Of a stretch of DNA of 64,000 nt, positions 12,335 through 22,269 are shown piece by piece (the first letter of the stretch is position 1; every line of letters begins with the position of its first letter). The stretch lies in assembly GCA_016271365.2 (NCBI GenBank), contig CM028130.1, forward strand, positions 473,651,501 to 473,715,500, given 5' to 3'. A program made the translations under genes and the position numbers. Source of the stretch: Neoceratodus forsteri (lineage: Eukaryota; Chordata; Ceratodontiformes; Ceratodontidae). Below the pieces are notes generated by a model, which saw only the letters and a list, made by a program, of their open reading frames with translations, had not been told where the DNA came from and searched no databases.

Positions 12335-13169
12335 AAAAAACAAAACTGCTTGTAGCACACAATCGAGCAACGCAACCTCACCTTCCCGTTAGATCCCTGC
12401 CTTACTGCCCATTTTACTTCAGACGCTGTCTGCCAGATCGCGAGTCACCTAGCAAGACTGCTATAAATAAAAAAAAAAAGAAAGTCTTCATTTTCCTGAA
12501 ACCCACTCATTTTAAACCGGTCTACTCTCCTGACTGCACTCTCATATCGACAAGAAGGCTATCACTTTTTTTTTTTAGTTTTTATTTTGCTGTCTGCATA
12601 CCTCGGAACCCCGCTCATTTGAAACAGGTCCACTCTCCCGACCGTGCTGTTTTAACACCATTGTCCAGTAACAATCACTCTCTTAAAAATGCACAGACAT
12701 CCAAGTGTCCCTGAAGAAGTAATTTACCGCAAACTCCGCAGAAAGAGCTTACACATGCGGTTACTACAGAGCACTTGTACTTTGAGATGTAAATGATAAA
12801 ATTGACTTTATTTGCCCTGGTGGGAGACTTTAAAGATTTGAAACCCACTGTGAAGGAGATAACTTGGCAGGTGTCAGACTCAAAATTCTCCCCTCATCAC
12901 AAGCTCAACCGTGCTTAATTTAAAGTCGGTAGAACTTGGGGGGGGGGCACGTAAAAAGGTTAAAAATCAGTCTCAAAAGTTAAATTCTGCAGTAAGGCAT
13001 ACTAGGTTGGCTTTTAATGGGCGACACAAGCTGATCATGTAACCATGGCAATCACCTCCAAAAATGCAGGCGGAGGAACTATTTTATTAAAAATCTTACA
13101 TTAAATCCGTTTTTCATTAACATTTTTCTTATTAAACTTATTTTTTTGACAATGCCTATTTTCTAAGTA

Positions 13170-13278
13170 CAATAGTACCCTCCAGGGTGGTCGGTATTGT
13201 GCTACACTAGACCTTCGCCGGGCCTCATTACGCCCTGGCGGTCCGGTATAGCATACCACCCTGTTGGGTATTATTGCC
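13170..13278. repeat. Long imperfect hairpin
   Basis: Left arm CAATAGTACCCTCCAGGGTG onward pairs with a right arm whose reverse complement reads CAATAATACCCAACAGGGTG. Arms are about 50 nt and imperfect, with the centre near 13228. It lies immediately before the U1 tandem array. Confidence 0.5.
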
Positions 13279-13279
13279 T

Positions 13280-14330
13280 ACAACAGAGTTTTTCTAACTT
13301 TGATGCATATCTCAGACATTGTTTGGAATTTTCACCAAATTTTCAACATGGGTTTTAGGACCCCTCCTCATGAATTCTGGCACTGTCATGGCGTTATTTG
13401 GTCCTGAAAGGTGATTTCACGGTCACTGCGCAGAATCCCCTTTTGGGACCAATTAGTGAAATGACAGTGCCAATGTTCAGGAGGAGGGCTCTCAAAAAGC
13501 CTATGTTTCAAATTTGGTGGGAAAAATCCCAAAAATGACTGTTTTATGAGCATGCGTCGCGCAGTTGCTACGCATGCTCGTAACTTTGTAAATTTACAAT
13601 ATTTTCATGCCACATTTTCAACATTGGCATTTTTTCAGACCTCCTTGTGAACAGTACAGCTGTCATTTTCCACATCCTGGCCAAAATGTGTGTTCGCACT
13701 TCCGACGCAGAATAGCACGGTCTCTCTGTGGGAAATCAGTCTTCGGGACAGATTAAGAAAATGACAGTGACACTGTTCATGAGCAGAGGTCCCAAAATGC
13801 CTATGTTGTAAATTTGGTGACGATACTCCATAAAATGACTGTGTTACGAGCGTGTGTCGCGCAGTTTGCATGCATGCTCGTAACTTCGCGAATTAATATT
13901 TTCACTCCAGATTTTCAACATTGCCATTCTTCTGCATGTTCTTATGAACAGTGCAGCTGTCATTTTTCACATCCTGGCCGAAATGTGTTTTCACAGTTCT
14001 GGTGCAGAATAGCGCAGCCGGGACACATTATGAAAATGACAGTGACACTGGTCATTAGCAGAGGCCCTAAAATGCCTATGTTGAAAATTTGGTGATGAAA
14101 GTCCATAAAATGAGTGTGTTACAAATGTGCATTGTGCAGTTTCCATGCACGCTTGTACCTTCACAACTTTGCAATATTTTCACGCCAGATTTTCAACACT
14201 GGCATTTGTTAACACCTCCTTATGAACAGTACAGCTGTCATTTTTCACATCCTGGCAGAAATGTGTTTCCGCACTTCCGGCACAGAATACTGCAGTCGCT
14301 GTCAAAAATCAGTGTTTGAGACAGATTAGG
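13280..14330 (+). repeat. U1 tandem array, units of about 280-300 bp (copy A)
   Basis: The phrase AACAGTACAGCTGTCATTTT recurs (with small changes) near 13650, 13945 and 14226. Each unit ends with GACAGTGACACTGTTCATGAG, ATGCCTATGTTGAAAATTTGG and a TGCATGCTCGTAACTTCGCG-type block. The first unit (13280-13560) is the most diverged. Open frames over this array are a by-product of the repeat. Confidence 0.7.
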
Positions 14331-14336
14331 ATCGAG

Positions 14337-15210
14337 CAACTGGGGGGGGGGTGACCGAGCTCAACTGAGCTCTGTCGGGACTGCTGCGAATTTCTTTGTG
14401 GGCCGGAAAAGGCATCAATGCAGGCAGGAGCCCAGTACAAAAGGGCAGCCTGCAGTGCCGGGAGACACAGAACGAGTGAGTGAGGGAGGGGGAGTGAGTG
14501 AGCTTAACAGAGCTCTGTTGGGACTGCTGCGGATTTCTTTGTGGGTAGGAAAAGGCAGCAATGCATGCAGGGGCCCAGTACAAAGGGCAGCCTGCAGCGG
14601 TGGGAGAAACAGAATGAGCGACTGGGGGGGTGAGCGAGCTCACCGGAGCTCTATCGTGACTGCTGCAGATTTCTTTGTTGGCAGAAAAGGGTGGCAACGC
14701 AGGCAGGAGCCAGTACAGAAGGGCAGCCTGCAGCGCTGCCAGAAACGGAATGAGCGAGTGAGACAGGGGAAGATAGTGAGGCTAACGGAGCTCTGTTGGG
14801 ACTGCTGCAGATTTCTTTGTGGGCAGAAAAAGGCACCAACAGAGGCAGGAGCCCACTACAAAATGGCAGCCTGCAGCACCAGGAGAAACACAATAAGCGA
14901 GTGAGAGAGGGGGAGTGAGCGAGCTCAATGGAGGTCTATCGTGACTGCTGCGGATTTCTTTGTGGGCAGAAAAAGGTGGCAACACAGGCAGGAGCCCAGT
15001 ACCAAAGGCCAGCCTGCAGCGTCGGCAGAAACGGAACAAGCGAGTGAGAGAGGAGGAGTGAGCTAGCTCAACAGACCTGTGTCAGGACTGCTGCAAATTT
15101 CTTTGTGGACAGAAAAAGCCACCAACAGAGGCAGGAGCCCAATACAAAAGAGCAGCTTGCAGCACCAGGAGAAACAGAATGAGCGAGGGACACATGGGCA
15201 GTGAGCGAGC
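14337..15210 (+). repeat. 142-bp tandem repeat, six copies
   Basis: GGACTGCTGC plus ATTTCTTTGTGGGCAGAAAA recurs with starts near 14379, 14522, 14658, 14800, 14943 and 15086, a period of 136-143 bp. Each unit also has a GCAGGAGCCCAGTAC stretch, CAGCCTGCAGC, and a GAGCGAGTGAG-like end. Because 142 is not a multiple of three, the frames it opens on both strands drift and are not genes. Confidence 0.8.
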
Positions 15211-15389
15211 TCAACAGACCAATGCAATCAATGTTCGCCATTGACAAATGCTTGTTTACAGCACTACAAAAACATCTAATTAAGTTTTTTTTTTGGGGGG
15301 GGGACGTTCCTGTTTATTGCACACTTGTTACTGTTGAATGCCGCTGAAGGATTCTGAAGCCCTGATGTTTGTAAGCTTTTTTAATATTT

Positions 15390-15570
15390 CTATGGTAGTG
15401 GCTAAGAAGGTCATAACTAAACTATGGCAGACTCCCCAGCTCCTACCATAGGACTATGGAAGGACCAAATGACACAAATATATTACCAGGAGAAACTTAC
15501 TGCACAGCTTAAAAACTTGCACCCTAAATTTGAACTGCAATGGCGTAGATGGGTGATGTTTATATCAACT
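15390..15570 (+). pseudogene. L1 ORF2 C-terminal remnant
   Basis: Translating with small frame changes gives KVITKLWQTPQ, LWKDQMTQIYYQEKLTAQL and KFELQWRRW. These match the usual L1 ORF2 tail: a Lys-rich helix, Trp-Lys, then Glu-Lys-Leu and a final Arg-Trp pair. Compare the ending FVNRWSRWE of the L1 at 11360-11400. Only the last 60 or so codons are present. Confidence 0.55.
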
Positions 15571-16201
15571 AGTAATCCTTCTTTTGTCCTATGAAATGAG
15601 ATGTGAAATATGAAACATGTTGGAAAAAATGTCTGACACTTACAATTTAAGTATTTTAAAGTCTGATGTGATAAATATAATAAGTATACGCCCACATGAA
15701 TTTATATGTACTTTCTTAAGTTGCAGCCTAAGTATTTATTTACTTATTTGTTTACCTGTTATATGTTTTGTGATGTACTGTTATTGTTTAATGTCAATTT
15801 GCAAAATAAACAGGAAAAATAATATTTTTCTTCATAATTCTCTGTCTTCTGTCAGGATGATATTTAAATCAATTGTCTAACAGAGTAGAGGACATGACAG
15901 AAATAATCAGTGCTGAGGACAGCACTGGAAATGACACCGAGTTCAGCACCGACATCCGTAACAAAGGGCAGTTCCAAGATCAGCATTGTGCAGAAGAGCC
16001 ATTGTTTCACAAGAGCCATGCACCTATCAAATTACTCATTCAAAATCTCACTCTAAGTAAGGAGGCGAGTCAGAGATGGAGGTGCTGAACTGGATGAAGT
16101 GGGCCTCAGTTCACTTCTTTACCCATTGTGGAGAATGATGGGTGGCATTAACAGTGGTGACAGTACCTCCTCCATAACATCCAAATCAGGAGACAAGAAA
16201 T
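15571..16201 (+). other. Unassigned stretch with a weak exon-like open segment
   Basis: AT-rich up to about 15850, with nothing recognised. Then comes a short open segment (about 15884-16056) preceded by a pyrimidine-rich AG and followed by GTAAGG. It encodes an acidic, unrecognised peptide beginning VEDMTEIISAEDSTG. The splice signals are weak and no homology is evident, so I do not call a gene. Confidence 0.2.
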
Positions 16202-16425
16202 GAAAATTACATACCTACCATAATTATGATCTTTCTGTATATCTTCACCATTCATCACCTTTGGGTTATTGGCCAGAGGTCATGACCCCGTGGGAGCTTC
16301 TTCTTTTTTTTTTTGGATGGGTGGAGCCGATGCACAATCAGCGCTGCCCTCGAGGCCGACCCACTGCGTGGCGCTTGTGGGTTGGTCATTAGGTGCTGTC
16401 GACTCCACCCTCCTGCCAGTTCTGA
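16202..16425. repeat. Left inverted terminal repeat of DIRS copy 2
   Basis: Begins GAAAATTACATACCTACC. From 16242 it is the inverted partner of 20380-20556: ATCTTCACCATTCATCACCT, a T-homopolymer, GGATGGGTGGAGCCGA, CCTCGAGGCCGA. The outermost 40 bases differ between the two ends, as in other DIRS elements. Confidence 0.8.
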
Positions 16426-17130
16426 GTCGCTGGAGAGGTGAGGAAAAACGGTTGGGAGGGTGGGACAAGGACGTCCAAGGGACAGATAAAGGAAAAGATA
16501 TATAAACCAAAAGGAGAAATAAACAACTGAGGACAGAAGAAGGAAGACTAAGAGGATTGGGTAGGGGCTGCAATCTCTGGAAATAGGAAAAAGGAGAGAG
16601 GAAGGATTTAGGATAGCTTGGAGGGGGGAAGAAGGGTAACAGCCATACCCCGTAACCTTGACTTGTCTCCAGATTGTATAGGAACTGCAAGGAGTAGCCA
16701 AAGGCTCACTGCCAGAATTCAAGGCACAGAATCACTGGCAATAACTCCAAAGCAGAAAACGGCTATTCAGGAAGAAAGACAGGACACAGGGTTATTCTCC
16801 CTCCCCAGGGGAAAAAAATTTTGGTGTAAGAAATTTTGGTTTCTTAAGGAAATTAAGGATATGTCCACAGGACAAGGGAACTTAAGATTGATGGGACATG
16901 GAAGAGGACAGAATAGAGGGCAGCTACCAACTCCCACCCCACAGGGGTGGAGCCAAAGCACTGTAGAAGGAGTGCCCCCCCGTTCTGACCACTCTCTGTA
17001 AAACATTATCCCCCTATGTGTCCCTGTCTTACCCCGCCCCTGACTAACAGAAAGGAGGGGGGTGAGGATGGACACAGAGAGGAAGGGGGACCCAGAGACT
17101 GAGGCCCCAGGGGGATGGCGGGTGGGATTG

Positions 17131-17229
17131 TGATGAATGGTGAAGATACACAGAAAGATCATAATTATGATAGGTACGTAATTTTCATATCTTATCTGTG
17201 TCAATCTTCACCATTCATCACCTTTGGGT
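17131..17229. repeat. Internal complementary region of DIRS copy 2
   Basis: 17131-17186 is the reverse complement of the left end at 16202-16257. 17187-17229 is the reverse complement of the right end (about 20530-20570). The join falls after ATTTTC. The frame of gag runs into this region, so its last codons overlap the repeat. Confidence 0.85.
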
Positions 17230-20136
17230 GAGTGCCGAGCCCCACTGAAGGGGGTTTTCAATCCTAAGGGACAGAGTCCCTTAGCTCTCAGTGGGTGACA
17301 CACTAAGAGGGAGAACCTTTGGGCCTGGAGAGGCCCGAGAGTGGGTAGAGTGAGAAGGGGACCCCCCGGAGGGGGTAGGAAGTTGCCTCGCAGATGCCAC
17401 CTCACTCTATGGGAGAAGAGATAGGTTCTCTGGTGCACGGAGTTAATCACCCTATGCCGGGCCAAGGGTGACAACCGGGAAAGGCACAGCCATGCCATCC
17501 ACCTAGTGCAGATCACTGTCCCTACAACCCTGGTAGCTACCTCATTGACATCATATGATTCCCTTGCTTGGAGTGCAATGGCTTGTCTGGTTTCCTCCGT
17601 GTCAGGCAATGAGGCTAGGAGCTGACCCAGCCTTGACCACAGGAATCTATCATAGGATGCGTAGTGGGCCTGATGTGCTGTGATAGAGAGCAGCAACCAT
17701 GCCGAGTAGAACGTCCTCCTCCCCCAGAAGTCAAAATCCAAGGAATCTTGATCTGGGGGACGGTCACGGTGGAGGGCGCGAAGCCCATCAGGAGTGTCCA
17801 GTTGTGTCAATCCTGACTTGAGGATGAGGCATGGAACCTGGAGACTCCAGGGGGGGTGCAATACCACTGGCACAGATCCCTAGGGACAGAAACTCCAGAG
17901 AAAGGTCTATGCCAGGAACGCAACAGCACCTCCCAAAAGGGAGCAGGCCCGGGGGGACCACAAGGGTGTCCTTGCTGAAATCGCCTAGAAAAGCATGCGA
18001 TGAGTGCTCTGGATTGCTTTAAGTAGGAGGGGTGATGTGCAGGTCCTCCAACATCCTCACGAGGAATCGCTGATACTCCGCAAGATCAGCAGCTGTAGAA
18101 ATGTGGACAGATGGCTCCTCTCCCCCAGAAGAGGGGGATGAGGAGACAGACGACCTCAAATGCTCAGATGGTGGCTGCTCAGGGGGAGGTTGAAAAACCT
18201 GTCTGTCCATGGCCCAGACGTGAGCGGGGAACTGAGCAGCCACGACCCTGAACTGCTCTCAGAAGAGAGGCCCGCTAGGACCAAGGATACCTGGGAGCGC
18301 AGGAGAATGTGAAAGAGAGATAGGGACAGAGCTGACAAGAGAAACTGACTGACCTCCGCCTGGGCTAGGGAGCACACCAGGAGCCCCAGAAGATGAAGGA
18401 GCTCCGGAAGACTCCACAGCCAACAGATGAACAACCATACTGGAACTGCCTTGGCTGCACCCGGAAGAATCCCCCCTGTGAGATGACCGGGGCCGTGTAG
18501 GTCCAGAAGGATGGTCCCCTACCTCTAAAGAATGGGGCCCTCTTGAGGAAACCAAAAGGGAAGGGCGGAGATCCGCACTACAGCTTCTCCCAGAGCCTGG
18601 GTAGGCTCCGGAAAAAGGCCGCCGGACAGAATTCAAACCCCTCGACCCCTCAAAATCTGAAAGTGCCCTCCTCCAAGGGAGAACCAGCCTAGGCAACTGG
18701 CAACTCTGGTCAGCTCCCGAAGGGGCTATCCAGGGAGCAGTACCCTCCCCTCCCATGGGTGCACCGATCGGCCCCAAAGTTGGATGATCCAGACACACCA
18801 CCAGAGGGGGTACCACTGCTGAGGGGTCAGAGAGCACTCCGAGGCCAGGCTGCAGAGCAATGGTGGCCTGCACCACTGTCTGCTGGTCAGCACCCCTGAC
18901 CCTGGCCACGGTAGTCCCTGTCCGCTCCTCAGAGGGAGACTGGCTACAGCCTGTCGAGGACACCACCAAAGTGTCCATGTGGGAAGCTAACTCCAGACAG
19001 CCAGGCTGCCTGTCCGACTCAGAGTCCAACTCCTCTTCCAAAGAGGTGGAGACAGAAGGTCTGTGCCAGACAGTGCATGGACGGTCACTGCCATCCCGAC
19101 CAAATAGGGCACCAGAAACAGAGACTGCACCGGAGTCAGTACCTGTGCCCCCGCAGCAATGTGAATGGTAGCAGAAGAGGACACGGCTCTGACAAGGGCA
19201 ACAGACTCAGTGCCAGGGCCTCGACACGGCACCGCCCAGACCCACGGTGCTGCAAGCAGCGCCAAGGACAGAGACGGCTCTGACGACGGCCCCAACAGTG
19301 CATGCGGCACCAAGGACAGAGACGGCACTGACAATGGCGCTGACAGTGCTCTCGGCACTGAGATCCAGAACCCCCATGGCGCCATGCCCATGTCCGGAAC
19401 CATGAACAGCTCCAGAGCTGGAGACGGTGCCGTGCTCAACCTCGATGCTGCGGATGGCGCCAAAATGAGAAAAAGTCAGATATGGCACTGTAGAACCTCC
19501 CACGGTGTCGCTAGCACCGACAGCGACACAAACGGTGCTGACAGCAGCCATGGTGCCAAGCGACAAACCGGTGCCGATGACAGCGCCATCAGGGCCCACG
19601 GCACTGCAAATGACGACGAGGCCTGAAACGGCACCGACAGACGCCATCGAGGATGACGATGACCCGGGCCTTCCGAGCCATGGGTCCGACACTGGGAGAG
19701 CCTTCATCCCCGAAGGGGCGACTGCCAATTCAGTGCTTCCCGTCTGTCTCCCGGACGGAACAGACTGGGCCTCCTGCACCGTGGGAGGAGCCTCAGCCAC
19801 AGCTAGGCTACGAAAGGCCAAGGCTCCCTCCTGCTTGGTCCATATAGAACTGGGAGGGAACCCGGAGGAAAGGCCGAGAGAACGTGGCTTGGCCCGACGA
19901 GTGCACACCCGACCCCCGAAAGTCGGCAGAGCTCTCCCCACTTTCCACATGCATTGCTCGATGACCCGCCGGCCCATGGAGAAACAGGCGTCTCACGAGT
20001 CCATGCTGCGAAGTGGGCCAAGCCACGTGAGGCAACAGTCATGCTGGTCGGAGACAGAAAACTTATGGCCGCATGGGCACCATTGCATGGGGGGCCGTCC
20101 CGTCTTAGAAGTCTTCTTGCCCTCCGACCTAGACAT
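17208..20136 (-). pseudogene. gag: DIRS Gag, nearly full-length but interrupted (copy 2)
   Basis: Starts at the ATG ending at 20136 (MSRSEGKKTSKTGRPP). One frame stays open from there to about 17950 apart from isolated stops. There is a TGA in the zinc-finger region, a TGA at 19207, a TGA at 18259 (a Trp codon in copies 1 and 3) and a TAA at 18019. A frameshift near 17950 then leads into the core (LDFDFWGRRTFYSAW, YDRFLWSRLGQLLASLP, CTRWMAWLCLS). Total length is about 970 codons, against about 540 in the coding DIRS at 38902-40513. The excess is a Val/Gly/Ser/Ala-rich low-complexity region (19041-19977). In the Cys/His cluster one Cys is replaced by Trp. Not functional as it stands. Confidence 0.75.
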
Positions 20137-20379
20137 GACCTACGGGGAAAAAAACACCAAACAAGACTCGACGTTGCAGATAACACAAATAATGGAAAGA
20201 TCTAACCAGGCAACATCGAGTGGGCTAACAGAACTGGCAGGAAGGGAGCCGACGGACTTCGGCACCGAGGAGAATCAACACGGAGTCGAAAAGGGATTCG
20301 ATTTGCTGCATAGCAAGGTAGGCCTCAAAATCTCTGTCTCAACGCATCCCACGAAGTGACCTCAACAACAGGAGATGAA

Positions 20380-20570
20380 GAACTGCGGGAGGGTCTGGTC
20401 AGCAGCACCTAGCGGCCAACCCGCCGACGCGGCCCACGCAGTATTGGCCTCGAGGGCGGGCGTCGATGGTGTGTCGGCTCCACCCATCAAAAAAAAAGAA
20501 GCCTCACAACAAGTGACTCTCCGCCAATAATTCAAAGGTGATGAATGGTGAAGACTCGACAGATAAGATC
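20380..20570. repeat. Right inverted terminal repeat of DIRS copy 2
   Basis: The reverse complement matches 16242-16425: GAATTATTGGC against GGGTTATTGGC, the T-run, GATGGGTGGAGCCGA, CCTCGAGGCC. The element ends near CAGATAAGATC. The outside flank GAGAATGACAAGAACTG is not shared with copy 1. Confidence 0.75.
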
Positions 20571-21761
20571 GAGAATGACAAGAACTGAACTGAAGCATAT
20601 TGTATGTCATCTTTCCTGGTTCTTGAGAGAAGATCAGGTTGAACAGCCCTGAGATGGTAACACTGAGTGTAACCAGAAATAAGACAATTTCTTTTTTTTT
20701 TTTTTTTTTTTTATGTCACTGTTTGGAACATGAGACTAGCAAGTCTATCCTCATGGGCACACCCAGACATTGATTGATCAGAAGAAAGTCAGAGTTCATG
20801 CCTGGCAGAAAGACATTCAAAGCAAGTGGTGTGGGGGGCCGAAGTAGAAATCTTTGTTGCCACAGTGACAAGATTTAGAAGAATACTTGACATAATGGAC
20901 AGTTCAATGGGTGGGAGCTACCTGCTACACCCGCCCCCCACTTCCTGAACTGTTTAAACCAACTTCTTCCAGCTTCAATCAGAAGTAATGTTTCTTTGCT
21001 GCAACCAGAAGCTCTACTGAGCTTTGTCCCCCCTCCCCTTTTTCTCCACGTGTTTGTCAGTTGCTCTTCCTTTGTTCTTTTGGGCTTTCTGTTTAGTTTG
21101 TGCCTTCAGTGTCTTTCTAGGTCAGTATTTTCTTTTCTACCTTTCCTGGCTACAACGTGTGCTTCCTTCTCTCAGTCAACTACTTCTGCTATATTCTTGT
21201 CCTTAGGTACCTCCTGTGTTTTCTGTTGTTTAATTCTTGGTGTGCTTACCAGTTTCCACAGTATGTCTTGTTCTAATCATTCTGCTGTTATGCCTCGTGC
21301 AATTTTCAGGATTTCCATTTTGCTGTTCATACTAGGCAATTTGTAAATCTCTCTGTTTAACTGCATTCCTCAAATACTTTCAGCTGGCTTCCTGGAAAGG
21401 CAGCTGCTCCCATTTCTGTTATGTTATTTAATTAGCTTGCTCAGTCAATCAGCTCAGCATTTTACCATTTACCACCTTTTTTCATGTTGGCTCGCGCATG
21501 TGCAGTCAACATATTGTGGTAGTAGCAGATTTGGAGGCACGGTCACTGATGGGTGAATGCAGGGCACGCATCAGTAGGTGTGTCCCTCATTCCCCAATAA
21601 GCCTGCATGCTGGCGCCACACCATGCATACATAATGTGGTGAGCACATCTAAGGAAAGGTCCGCTGCAATGCGAGCAAAGCTCGTCATACACAGCGGACC
21701 TCCTGACTTGCTTTCCCTGGTGAAAAAAAAAATGTAACATGATGGCACACTGCCTTCCATA
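20571..21761. other. No gene seen; 21-base T-run
   Basis: Includes a 21-nt T homopolymer at 20692-20712. 20990-21480 is pyrimidine-rich. 21618-21715 contains short inverted words (GGTCCGCTG with CAGCGGACC). I recognise no coding homology or repeat family. Confidence 0.4.
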
Positions 21762-21959
21762 ATGCCGACTTCGGGGGTGCCCAATCCCCCTGTCGGCATG
21801 CCCTGCCCCAATGTATGTGCTGACGGGGGAGTCCACTCCCCATCAGCATAATGCACCCCCCCCCATTTTTTATGTGCCGAGGGGGGTGCCCAATCCCCCT
21901 CGGCTCTTGCCCTCCCCACTTTCGTTGTGTACGGATGAGGGTGCCCAATCCTGTCGGCT
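21762..21959. repeat. Array of four short hairpins, about 56-bp spacing
   Basis: Each unit is a stem-loop followed by a C-rich linker. Stems: ATGCCGAC...GTCGGCAT (21762-21799), TGCTGACGGGG...CCCCATCAGCA (21818-21848), GTGCCGAGGGGG...CCCCCTCGGC (21873-21903), and a decayed fourth (21931-21959). The loop sequence GTGCCCAATCC is kept in units 1, 3 and 4, and linkers share GCCCTCCCC-like words. Confidence 0.65.
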
Positions 21960-22269
21960 GCAGCATCCCCTCAAAACACTTAGGGTGGTATGGCTCACCC
22001 CAGTGTGCCAAATCCTGAAAAATAAAACTGTCCCAAGAATGTTTTTGTTTTTTCCTTTTAACCCTGTGAAAAAAAAATGGTCCTCAGCCGCCTCCCTGAC
22101 CCTCCCACAACCCGCACCCACCCTCTGTGCACCCTGCCTCCCCACACCCTTCCTCACCCCATACTTTCCTCTGGAGTCTGGGCGACTATCTTCGGTGGAC
22201 CGGGAACACGTCTGCACTCTTCAAAGCTGACCACGAACTGAAGAAATGTCAGTAAGCTGTATAATGGCA

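Larger units (their letters stand above)
12029..15270 (+). repeat. U1 complex repeat, copy A, main body
   Basis: Continuation of the repeat that starts at 3705, after the L1 insertion. 12029-13150 is AT-rich and non-coding. It holds a short minisatellite (12251-12334) and a diverged duplication of about 105 bp (12498-12550 against 12603-12655). From 13280 it matches U1 copy B at 22270: a tandem array of about 285-bp units. A separate 142-bp array follows (14337-15210), then a terminal motif CATTGACAAATGCTTGTTT shared with copies B and C. I see no protein-coding gene. Confidence 0.55.
16202..20570 (-). mobile_element. Gag-only DIRS-type retrotransposon, copy 2 (complete)
   Basis: The best-preserved copy, about 4.4 kb. 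Plus-strand order: left inverted terminal repeat (16202-16425), about 700 bp non-coding, internal complementary region (17131-17229), gag on the minus strand (17208-20136), right terminal repeat (20380-20570). No reverse transcriptase, RNase H or tyrosine recombinase lies between gag and the internal region. The non-coding segment 16480-17120 is also conserved in copy 3 (shared GGGACAGATAAAGGAAA and ATTGGG blocks). Autonomous DIRS elements carry the missing genes, so I infer mobilisation in trans. Confidence 0.85.

Noticed and set aside
14398..14904. 168-codon plus-strand open frame and its minus-strand counterparts (14326-15039)
   Set aside because: It lies wholly within the 142-bp tandem array, the unit length is not a multiple of three, and both strands are open. 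A repeat by-product.
19505..20359. 284-codon plus-strand open frame
   Set aside because: Opposite strand of the DIRS gag. The homology to other Gag copies is on minus.
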